Source: Cercis canadensis (Eukaryota; Streptophyta; Magnoliopsida; Fabales; Fabaceae). Taken from it: a stretch of DNA of 64,000 nucleotides. Below the pieces are notes generated by a model. The model was not told the DNA's origin. It searched no databases and was given only the letters and a program-made list of their open reading frames with translations. Location: contig QAOA01000583.1 of the NCBI GenBank assembly GCA_003255065.1, positions 9,954 to 73,953 on the forward strand, written 5' to 3'. How positions within the stretch are numbered: the first letter of the stretch is position 1; each line of letters opens with the position of its first letter. A program made the translations under genes and the position numbers. This document shows, piece after piece, positions 1 to 9,674 of this stretch.

Positions 1-2
1 AC

Positions 3-2365
3 TGTAGACACTAATTTCATCCTAAAATAAAAGAAACAAAATAAAAAAATAATAAATAGTTTGGTGATAAAAGAAAAGAGACGTGGGTGTGAGTGTGGGT
101 GCAAGTGCAATGAGCAGTTTTAGAAAGAGAGGAATACGTGAGTATGGGTGCAAGTGCATGGGAAGTTAAGAGACGTGAGTGAGAGGGAGACAAAAGAGAG
201 GGAGATGTAGTAGCAGTTAGAGAGACGTGAGAGAGTGCAGAGACGGAGGTTGATAAAACTGTAAACAAAGAGCATAAAAGGGGGGAAGATAGAGCAGAAA
301 GAGGGCAGCAGAAAAACCAACAAAGAAGAGAATAGAAGCATATTTTCGGAGAGCAGTAAGACCAGAAAAACAGAGACAAAAGGAGAGACGAAATACACAG
401 CAGGAGAGAACTGAAGCAGTGAGACAGTAAGAGGCAAGTACCAAAACAGAACCAGCAACACCTGAAACCAGATACAGCAGCAGTGGAGAAAGAAAGCAAA
501 GACAGCAGTGCAAAGAGAAAGATGGAGCAGAAACGTAGGCAGCAGAGAGACCAATAGCAATACACAGAAAAGGAGCAATAGAGAGAACATAACTGAAACA
601 AGGAAGGTAAGATTTCTTCATTTTCGCAGCCTTTGGTTTGCTCTGGCAGTGTATAATCTTTTATTTCTTTCTGGAGTTATACGGTTCCAAATTAATTGAT
701 ATTGGTCTCATTAGAACCGTAAGATATGTGGTTTTAATATATATTATTTTCAGATTTTTTGCATGTCCCCCCTGCTCCCAGTTTCGATTTAAGTTTGGCT
801 GTTTCTCTGTCCTGTCAAGTCTTTGGTTTTCTCTGGCACTGTACAATCTTTTATTTCTTTCTGGAGTTATACGGTTCCAAATTAATTGATATTGGTCTCA
901 TTAGAACCGTAAGATGTGTGGTTTTAATATATATTATTTTCATATTTTTTGCATGTCCCCCCTGCTCCCAGTTTCGATTTAAGTTTGGCTGTTTCTCTGT
1001 CATGTCAAGTCTTTGGTTATTAATATATATTATTTTCAGATTTTTTGCATGTCCCCCTGCTCTCTATTTTGATTTAAAGTTGGCTGTTTCTCTGTCCTAT
1101 CAAGCCTGTTAGTTTTCTCCGACAGTGTGCAATCTTTTATTTCTTTCTAGACTTATACAATTTCAAATTAAGTGATGTTAGTCTTATTAGAATCATAAGA
1201 TGCGTGGCTTAAATATATATAATTTTCAGATTTTTTTTTACGTCTACTTTATTCTCAGTTTACATTTAAAGTTTTTCTATTTTTTGTATTGTTAAGCTAG
1301 CTGATTTTCTACGACAGTGTATGGTCTTTTAAATCTTTCTGGAGCTATAGAGCCCCGATTTAGGTGCTTCTTGTCTTTTTAAAACCATAAGATGTATATA
1401 TTCAATTTGAGAAATATTCATAATTTTTCATTTTTTGTTGATTGGCTGAGGTTCTATTTAGTCCGTTGTTCTTGATGTGCTAAGCTATTTTTTGTATGGA
1501 TTGGACCCGGCTCATGAAATGGACTGGTTTATGTCCTCTGATTTGTTGAGCTGGTTTCTTTTGTTGAGCTGGTTCCTATTCTAGGCTAAACCAAGCCCAC
1601 GAAATAGGCTTACATATCATGCATTTTTACATTCATTTAGTTAATTCTATGCTACTAGCATCCATAGGCCCCTTACTTGTCAAGGGAGGGATAGGAGCGA
1701 CTTACCCCCGTAGGAGTGGCTCTTCTATCTGCCCGAGGTAAGGATAAGCGCCGCTTTGGGAACCGAGAAGCGTGGGAACAAAGTGGAAGGATTAGGACGC
1801 GATTAGATTCATGCATAGCACAATTTTTTATTTGAAAATTTTGAATTCCTTTTAATTTTAATTTCGAAAAATAAAAAATAATAATAATAAAAATAAAAAT
1901 TCATTTTGAATCATTGCGATTAATTTTAATTTCAAAAAATAAAAAATAATAATAATAATAAAAATTCATTTTGAATCATTGCGAATTACGCGGACTTTGA
2001 TCCCTAATTAGGGTACGTAGGCATTCGAGGGTGATGAATCAAGTCCTGTTTTAAATAATCACCTATTTTTCTTTTAGGGATAAAATAAATACGATCAGGC
2101 CATGATTTAATTAACATAATTAATTTTAGGTAACCGTCGTTTAGACGGGTGTTATAGGGTGCCTAACACCTTCCCTATACACAATTAGACTCCCGAACCT
2201 TCTCTGGTTCGCAGACATATTTTTTTAGAAATTAAAAGGGGTTTTCCAATTGTTCTCCAGATTTTTAATACGATTGGTGGCGACTCCAGAGTTTTCATTT
2301 CGAAAACTAAATCTCTTTTTATTTTAGCCATCTTCGTTATAGCGACCTCCGGGTATGTTATGACA
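3..2365 (+). mobile_element. TAT/Ogre-type LTR (solo or 3' LTR), plus orientation
   Basis: The segment begins TGTAGACACT and ends TTATGACA, which fits TG...CA LTR termini. Near its 3' end it carries blocks that I recognise from TAT/Ogre LTRs: a GGTGCCTAACACCTTCCC-like motif near 2158 and GGTGGCGACTCC near 2277. The reverse complement of the same LTR family lies at 36100-39210, with the same start, the same ~190-bp internal repeats and the same end. The first 600 bases are purine-rich U3-like sequence. Directly at 2366 the minus-strand integrase of another Ogre element begins, so this LTR appears inserted into that element. The left flank (2 bases) is too short to test for a target duplication, so I cannot tell a solo LTR from the 3' LTR of a plus-strand element. 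Confidence 0.7.
640..1400 (+). repeat. ~190-bp tandem repeats inside the LTR
   Basis: The phrase CTTTCTGGAGTTATAC and its variants recur at about 667, 858, 1143 and 1336. The unit is about 191 bp, and one intermediate copy near 1018 is shortened. Each unit contains an AT-rich stretch followed by a C-rich run. The same unit occurs about six times in the opposite orientation at 37070-38150. Short open frames here (such as 638-889 and 759-1112) merely follow the repetition and are not genes. Confidence 0.75.
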
Positions 2366-3178
2366 AAGGAGTTACCCCTGTAGAAGTGCGGACTGACGTG
2401 CGATAGCCATGAAGAGCAAAAGGAAACATATCATGCCAATCCTTGTATGATACGGTCATCTTTCCGATGATTTTCTTGATATTTTTGTTGGCTGCCTTAA
2501 CCGTTCCGTTCATTTTTGGGTGATGTGGGGATGAGTTATGATGTCTTATCTTAAATCTTTCACATAGTTCCGTCATCAACTTGCTGTTCAAATTCATCGC
2601 ATTATCCGTAGTGATCCTTTCAGGTATACCATAGCGACAAATTAATTCCTTCTTGATGAATTTTAGCACCACTCCTTTTGTTACATGGGCATAAGAAGCA
2701 GCTTCAACCCATTTTGTAAAGTAATCAATTGCAACCAGGATGAAGCGATGTCCATTCGAGGCTTTTGGTTCGATCGGGCCTATAACATCCATGCCCCATA
2801 TTGAGAATGGCCATGGTGCCGATAAAACATTTAGAGGTATAGGTGGTGTATGGATTCTATCAGCATATATCTGACATTTGTGGCATTTTCTCACATAATT
2901 AATGCAATCAGATAAAAGAAGCATTTGTGGCATTTGTGGCATTTTCTCACAAAATTGCATTGCATCGACCCGTAGGTTTCTACTAGTTGGTTAGCTAAGT
3001 AGTCGGTCAGTGCACTTCCTTTTATCGCTTTTTGGGTGACATACATAATGTCGTATTCAGATAAAAGAACTTGCCATCGTGCGATTCTTCCTGTGAGAGC
3101 TGGTTTCTCAAAAATGTATTTGATTGGATCCATTTTAGACATCAGCCAAGTTGTATAATACATCATATATTGTCGCAA
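2366..3178 (-). pseudogene. Ogre unit 1 integrase and RNase H remnant
   Basis: The minus-strand frame encodes an integrase zinc-binding motif fragment (HC residues around CHKCQ) and the core start GMDVIGPIEPKASNGH, then the second acidic region around RITTDNAMNLNS. It stops where the plus-strand LTR begins. Compared with units C and D, most of RNase H (roughly 830 bp) is missing: the segment ending in the residues MQCNF is joined straight to the zinc-finger region. The junction lies in a small repeated motif (TGTGGCATTT, copied near 2878, 2925 and 2934). The frame is also shifted between 2960 and 2891. This is a dead remnant that would supply neither RNase H nor integration. Confidence 0.85.
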
Positions 3179-3190
3179 ACGATGAGCCGC

Positions 3191-4613
3191 TCAAGCCAGA
3201 GCACAACATGTGCATTCTAACAATGAGTATTTGACCTCATAATTCATGAACTTTTTGCTCAAGTAGTAAATGGCATGTTCTTTTCTCCCCAATTCATCAT
3301 GTTGCCCCAGTACACAACCCATTGATCCTTCAAGCACTGTTAGATACATAATGAGAGGTCTTCCTGGTACTGGTGGGACTAGAATCGGTGGTTCTTGCAA
3401 GTAGTGTTTAATTTTCTCAAATGCCCTTTGACAATCTTCATTCCATTTGGAAGTTTGATTTTTGCGCATCAATTTGAATAGGGGTTCACATGTGGCAGTT
3501 AACTGAGATATAAATCTTGCAATGTAATTTAATCTTCTCAAGAATCCTCGAATTTCTTTCTCCGTACAAGGAGCTGACATTTCTAAGATTGCTCGAACTT
3601 TATCAAGATCTACTTCTATCCCTTTTTGACTAACCACAAACCCCAAGAGCTTTCCAGATCTTATACCAAATGTGCATTTAGCTGGATTTAAACGAAGCCG
3701 ATACTTTCTCAATCGATCAAAGAGCTTTTGTAAGTTAACAATATGGTCTTCCTCTGTCTCAGATTTTGCAACCATGTCATCGACATACACTTCTATTTCT
3801 TTGTGCATCATGTCATGAAACAAGGTTACCATGGCCCTTTGATATGTTGCCCCATCATTTTTCGAACCGAACGACATTACTTTATAACAGAATGTACCCC
3901 ATAAAGTGGTGAAAGTTGTCTTTTCCATGTGTTCTGGAGCTATCTTTATTTGATTATAGCCTGAGAAACCATCCATAAAAGAGAAAATAGAATGTCTAGC
4001 CGTGCTATCCACAAGTACATCAATATGTGGTAGTGGAAAGTCATCCTTAGGGCTAGCTCTATTCAAATCCCGATAATTGACACACATGCAAACTTTTCCA
4101 TCTTTTTTCGGAACTGGAACGATATTAGCGATCCATTCAGGATATTTTTCCACTGCAAGGAAACCAGCATCAAATTGCTTTTTAACTTCTTCTCTAATTT
4201 TTAGGGACATTTCGGTTTTCATTCGTCTCAGCTTTTGTTTGACCGGAAAACATTCAGGTTTTAATGACAACTTATGAACGACAATATCCGTGTCAAGCCC
4301 AAGCATGTCTTGATAAGACCGTGCAAACAAATCAGTGTAATCATGAAGGAGTTTAATCATCTTTTTGCGTTCAGTCTCCCTTATTGAGGTGTCAATCTTG
4401 ACTTCTCTTGTTTCATCTTCAGTCCCAAGATTAATCATTTCTATTGACTCTTCATGAGGTTCAATTTCTTCATCCTCTTGTTCCACTAATCTTAGAAGTT
4501 TAGAGGAAGACTCATATTCTTCCTCTTTATCATTCTCAGCACAATTAATGGGGTGTTCAAAATCATAAGGTGAGATAATAACAATATCATCTTCAAGTTT
4601 ATCACTTTTAGAT
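3191..4613 (-). pseudogene. Ogre unit 1 reverse transcriptase (second exon of pol)
   Basis: This is a Ty3-gypsy reverse transcriptase. Visible motifs are the VPVPKKDGKVCMCVNYRDLN block, FSFMDGFSGYNQI with the first catalytic Asp, the catalytic YVDDM box near 3795-3809, and the RT thumb/connection with LGFVVSQKGIEVD. The exon begins after the intron acceptor at 4614. The ORF ends at a TGA just below 3191 that replaces a Trp codon present in the nested copy at 6020. Several residues conserved in units C and D differ here (for instance Ser for Pro after HKL), in keeping with an older copy. In an intact element this enzyme copies the RNA into cDNA in cytoplasmic particles. Confidence 0.88.
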
Positions 4614-4849
4614 CTGCAAAGATTCGAAATAAATTGAGAGTAATGAATGGACAAGAATAAAAGGACAATTCAATGGAACAATGAGATTAGGAGATTAAGA
4701 AAATGAAGAGAATAAAGAATGATGTTTTGATAACTGAAACATGCATTTATTATATGAAGAAAAATACTGAAACAGAAACATGAAGCTCATTTTACAAATC
4801 TTATCCTAAGGCCTTGGACAGAGCAATAGGACTAATATCGTAGAATTAC
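4614..4849 (-). other. Ogre pro-RT intron, unit 1
   Basis: On the minus strand a GTAATT donor follows the codons for HisSer at 4849, and the acceptor TTTGCAG ends at 4614, giving 236 bp. A pyrimidine-rich stretch precedes the acceptor. The interval contains stops in the protease frame, and removing it keeps the protease frame open into RT. The same intron with the same borders is present in the other three pol copies of the window. An intron between protease and RT is a known hallmark of Ogre elements. Confidence 0.8.
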
Positions 4850-5947
4850 TCTGAGTGAAACTTTAAGACTTCAGGAAACTGATGAGCTGCCGAGGCTCCT
4901 CAAATTACTTAATGTTTTAGGTCGGTTCCTAAGCTATTTGCAGCAAAGGGCAGCCCTAAGTCGAACCTAAGGATTGTTCTATTTGATGAATCATATGGAG
5001 AAGCATATAGAAAGGGGGGTTGTGTTTGTTTATGTGATTAACGAAAATTAATTATCAGTGGTAGAGTTTTAGAGAAAGCAACCAATCCAAGTCTTAACTA
5101 ATTCTGATTTTGATTCATCCTTGATTTCCAAGGATCCATTTAATTGTTAACCATGTTCTTGGCCTTTAAAACATCTCAAGAAGCCTCTCAATGTTCTATG
5201 GATGTCTACTGGTTAAGCAACCAGAATTCGGTTCAACAAGGGACTAAATGAATTAAGCAAACATTCAAGTCCAGTTTAACCTAAGTCCTGAATCCAGCCA
5301 AGGTAATTAATCCGTCCAAGCTTAGAACCATTAATTAACCATACAATCCTCTTTTATCACATGCAAACAGAATATGAACACATGAATAATCCAATCCGAA
5401 TTAAGCAATTCAAACAGAATATTTCAGAGGATTGAAAGAACTTGATTAACAACTAAAATGAAGAACAACAACACATAATCTCAAAATCAATAATCAGAAT
5501 AGCAAAACCTGGATTGATATGATGATTTAGCCCTCCATGAACAAGAAGAGCTGAGTTCTTACAAAATATCTAAGAGAAAACTTAGAGACTAAGGAAAGAG
5601 GAAAAGCTGTCTAAAAATATCTAATGACTTGATTCTGAATTTCGGCTGCCCCCTCTTGCTGATATAGACCTCCAAATTTACATGCACACCCAAATTGCCC
5701 TTAGGGCACACTTGTTCCCATGGGCCTTAGCTTCAATTGGGCTTTGGTTTGGGCCCATTTGGACTTGTCATGAGGAAGTTAGGCCCATTTAAGTGGCAGA
5801 AGGTGTCTGGAACCGTCAGCTAACTTGCACAGCAAATAAGACCATCTTGCACATAAAATATGGTGAACCGGTCTTCATATCAATTGAAGCTCTGTCTGTC
5901 AGATTTCCAATGGTACCAGTTTCAGGTCCATATGACATCTACAACTA

Positions 5948-7431
5948 CCATTTTAGATACCAACCAAGTTGTATAATACAACATATATTGTCGTAAACGA
6001 TGAGCCGCCCAAGCCAGAGCACAACATGTGCGTTCTAACAATGAGTATTTGGCCTCATAATTCGTGAACTTTTTGCTCAAGTAGTAAATGGCATGTTCTT
6101 TTCTCCCAAATTCATCATGTTGTCCCAGTACACAACCCATTGATCCTTCCAGCACTGTTAGATACATAATGAGAGGCCTTCCTGGTATTGGTGGGACTAG
6201 AATCGGTGGTTCTTGCAAGTATTGTTTGATTTTCTCAAATGCCCTTTGACAATCTTCATTCCATTTGGAAGTTTGATTTTTGCGCAGCAATTTGAACAGG
6301 GGTTCACATGTGGCAGTTAACTGAGATATAAATCTTGCAATGTAATTTAATCTTCCCAAGAATCCTCGAACCTCTTTCTCCGTACGAGGAGCTGACATTT
6401 CTAAGATTGCTCGAACTTTATCAGGATCTACTTCTATCCCTTTTTGACTAACCACAAACCCCAAGAGCTTTCCAGATCTTACACCAAATGTGCATTTAGC
6501 TGGATTCAAACGAAGTCGATACTTTCTCAATCGATCAAAGAGCTTTTGTAAGTTAACAATATGGTCTTCTTCTGTCTCAGATTTTGCAATCATGTCATCG
6601 ACGTACACTTCTATTTCTTTGTGCATCATGTCATGAAATAAGGTTACCATAGCCCTTTGATATGTTGCTCCAGCATTTTTCAAACCGAATGGCATTACTT
6701 TATAACAGAAAGTACCCCATAGAGTGGTGAAAGTTGTCTTTTCCATGTCTTCTGGAGCCATCTTTATTTGATTATAGCCTGAGAAACCATCCATAAAAGA
6801 GAAAATAGAATGTCTAGCCGTGCTATCCACAAGTACATCAATATGTGGTAGTGGAAAGTCATCCTTAGGGCTAGCTCTATTCAAATCTCGATAATCGACA
6901 CACATACGAACTTTTCCATCTTTTTTCGGAACTGGAACGATATTAGCGATCCATTCAGGATATTTTGCTACTGCGAGGAAACCAGCATCAAATTGCTTTT
7001 TAACTTCTTCTCTAATCTTTAAAGACATTTCGGGTTTCATTCGCCTTAGTTTTTGTTTGACAGGCAAACATTCTGGTTTCAATGGTAGCTTATGGACGAC
7101 AACATCCGTATCAAGCCCAGGCATGTCTTGATAAGACCATGCAAATACGTCAGTGTAATCATGAAGGAGTTTAATCATCTTTTTGCGTTCAATCTCCCTT
7201 ATTGAGGTGCCAATCTTGACTTCTCTTTTTTCCTCTTCAGTCCCAAGATTAATCACTTCTATTGACTCTTCATGAGGTTCAATTTCTTCATCCTCTTGTT
7301 CCACTAATCTTAGAAGTTCAGAGGAAGGCTCATATTCTTCTTCTTTATCATTCTTAGCACAATTAATGGGGTGTTCAAAATCATAAAGTGAGATGGTAAC
7401 AATATCATCTTCAAGTTTATCACTTTTAGAT
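5948..7431 (-). pseudogene. Captured Ogre RT exon inside the nested element
   Basis: This encodes the complete RT region of Ogre pol up to the start of RNase H (ending with LRQYMLYYTTWLVSKM near 5951). It is open without an internal stop and contains FSFMDGFSGYNQI, the YVDDM catalytic box near 6595-6609 and the LGFVVSQKG motif. Its sequence is closer to units C and D than to unit 1, which surrounds it. That supports a separate, younger origin. The 3' end runs into left-arm sequence, so the reading frame ends in foreign residues. There is no RNase H or integrase, so it cannot act as a complete pol. Confidence 0.85.
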
Positions 7432-7666
7432 CTGCAAGGATTCAAAATAAATCGATAGCAATGAATGAACAAGAATAAAAGGCTAATTTATGGAACAATG
7501 AAATTAGGAGATTAAGAAAATGAAAAGAACAAATGATGATGTTTTGTTAACTGAAACATGCATTTATTATATGAAGAAAAATACTGAAATAGAAACATGA
7601 AGCCCATTTTACAAATCTTATCCTAAGGCCTTGGGCAGAGCAATAGGACTAGTATCGTAGAATTAC
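7432..7666 (-). other. Ogre pro-RT intron retained in the captured fragment
   Basis: The minus-strand donor GTAATT lies at 7666 and the acceptor CCTTGCAG ends at 7432 (235 bp). Both splice borders match those of the other copies. Because the intron is still present, the captured piece derives from genomic DNA or unspliced RNA rather than from a spliced transcript. Confidence 0.8.
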
Positions 7667-8441
7667 TCTGAGTGAAATTCTAAAACTTCAGGAAACTCAG
7701 CAATCTCCCAATTGTTGAGTTGAGCATCAGGTCCACTAGGAAATACAAAGTTAACTTCTTCATTAACAGAGCAATCAATTGCTGAAACTTGATCTGAAAA
7801 TGATATTCCTCCACTTCGAAAGCTTTGGTATAAGTCACATGTGTGCATTCTTTCAATTCTTGGCTCTCTATTTTCTAGTTGAGCAAGTCTTTTCTCTTTC
7901 TTTTCTTCCATGCCTCTCTTCCTATCAGTTCTGGTAGGTTGATATCCTAACCCAAATTTTTCATGTTTTTCGCGAACCTGCAGAGGCGCTTTAATACCTC
8001 GACTGTTCTTCCCCAATCCTTCTCTAGGTATATATCCTTGTTTCAGCATGACCTTAGCCATCATTACAGAAGTATTGGATAGTTGAGATTTTGGCATCTG
8101 TGACCCTTCACAAATGTAAGTGGCATTAGCAACTTCGAAGGTTTGGAACGATGTTTCAAGGGCCTCTTCAGCAGCTTCAATGTAAGGAGTTGACGAAGGC
8201 TTAGATACAAGTAAATCTTCTTCACAAAAAATAATCACCAACTTGTTTTTCACTATAAATTTCACTCTTTGGTGCAGGGTAGAAGGCACAACACCCGCAG
8301 AATGGATCCAAGGTCGTCCCAACAAGCAACTGTAAGCTGGAGCAATATCCATTATTTGAAATATTATGCTAAATTCATTAGGGCCAATCTGAATTGGGAT
8401 CTCCATTTCTCCAATGACTTCTCTCCGCGTCCCATCGAATG
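7667..8441 (-). pseudogene. Captured Ogre protease C-terminal fragment
   Basis: This minus-strand frame holds the C-terminal part of the Ogre aspartic protease (from DGTRREVIGEMEIP onward) followed by a G-patch-like GYIPREGLGKNSRG segment and a basic tail. The catalytic Asp-Asn-Gly-Ser-Ser region lies upstream of the captured interval and is absent. The Ogre match stops at 8441, right after CCCATCGAATG; the next bases belong to the right arm. The open frame that extends to 8469 therefore starts with foreign residues. Confidence 0.82.
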
Positions 8442-8587
8442 AAATGCCCAGTATTGCTGGAAATTGCAATTAAGCATAAATGGATCCTGAGTCATGAAAT
8501 GAGGTCTAAGTCTATGCAATTCAGCCCAAAAGAGGTTTAAAAGACTAAGTATGAGGGATAACTATTATATAAAAAGTGTGTTCATCA

Positions 8588-9674
8588 GAAACTCAGCAAT
8601 CTCCTAATTGTTGAGTTGAGCATCAGGTCCACTAGGAAACACAAAGTTAACTTCTTCATTGACAGAGCAATCAATTGCTGAAACTTGATCTGAAAATGAT
8701 ACTCCTCCACTTCGAAAGCTCTAGTATAACTCACATGTGTGCAATCTTTCAATTCTTGGCTCTCTATTTTCTGGCCAAGCAAGTCTTTTCTCTTTCTTTT
8801 CTTCCATGCCTCTCTTCCTATCAGCTTTGGTGGGTTGATATCCTAACCCAAATTTTTTATGTTTTTCGCGAAGCTGTAGAGGCACTTTAATACCTCGACT
8901 GTTTTTCCCCAATCATTCTCTAAGTACATATCCTTGTTTCAGCATGACCTTAGCCATCATTACAGAAGTATTGGATAGTTGAGATTTTGGCATCTATGAC
9001 CCTTCACAAATGTAAGTGACATTAGCAACTTCTAAGGTTTGGAATGCTGTTTCAAGGGCCTCTTCAGCAGCTTCAATGTAAGGAGTTGACGAAGGCTTGG
9101 ATACAAGTAAATCCTCTTCACCAAAAACAATTACCAACTTGTTTTTCACTATAAATTTTACTCTTTGGTGCAAGGTAGAAGGCACAGCACCCGCAGAATG
9201 GATCCAAGGTCGTCTTAGCAAGCAACTGTAAGCCGAAGCAATATCCATTACTTGAAATATTATGCTAAATTCATTAGGGCCGATCTGAATCGGGATCTCC
9301 ATTTCTCCAATGACCTCTCTCCTCGTCCCATCGAATGCCCTTACGATCATGGTGCTAGGCTTCATGTATGACTTGTCAATAGGCAATTTGGATAACGTTG
9401 ATATTGGCATTACATTCAGAGAAGAACCATTATCGACAAGCATCATCGCTATTATATGGTCTTTGCATTTCACAGAAATGTGGAGCGCCTTATTATGCCC
9501 TATTCCTTCAATAGGTATCTCATCATTAGTGTAAGTGATATAATTATCAACAATGACATTGCCGACAATGCCACCTAACTTGTCAACGGTGATGTCATGA
9601 GAAACATGAGCTTGATTTAATATCTTCATTAACACTTGTCGATGAGGTTTAGAGTTTAAAAATAAGGAGAGCAA
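8588..9674 (-). pseudogene. Ogre unit 1 aspartic protease region
   Basis: The frame encodes the retropepsin-like domain with the catalytic motif VDNGSSLNVMP near 9420-9450, a flap/hydrophobic segment, and then the G-patch-like motif near 8900. It is broken by stops near 8993 and 8914 and again in the tail near 8720. At 8993 a CAG (Gln) codon of unit C has become TAG. In an active element this protease cuts the Gag-Pol polyprotein. Confidence 0.85.

Larger units (their letters stand above)
4880..8587 (-). mobile_element. Nested LTR-like element carrying a captured Ogre pol fragment
   Basis: The segment starts TGATGAGCTGCC and ends GTTCATCA, and is flanked by GAAAC at 4875-4879 and 8588-8592. 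TG...CA ends with a 5-bp target duplication are typical of LTR-retrotransposon insertions. It has three parts: a non-coding left arm (4880-5947), an Ogre protease-RT fragment (5948-8441) and a short right arm (8442-8587). The arms are not direct repeats of each other, so it is not a simple two-LTR element. On the minus strand the right arm, with its TATATAAT-like stretch, could be the beginning of an LTR and the left arm its end; the whole would then be a solo LTR or large non-autonomous element that captured Ogre sequence. A second left arm is at 63045-64000. Confidence 0.7.

Noticed and set aside
17..621. Minus-strand Cys/Ser/Leu-rich open frames
   Set aside because: They are complements of a purine-rich LTR region; three overlapping frames have the same composition and none shows a domain.
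4880..5947. A DNA transposon with TGATGA terminal inverted repeats
   Set aside because: Only six bases are inverted, and the 5-bp duplication with TG...CA ends fits LTR-type integration better.
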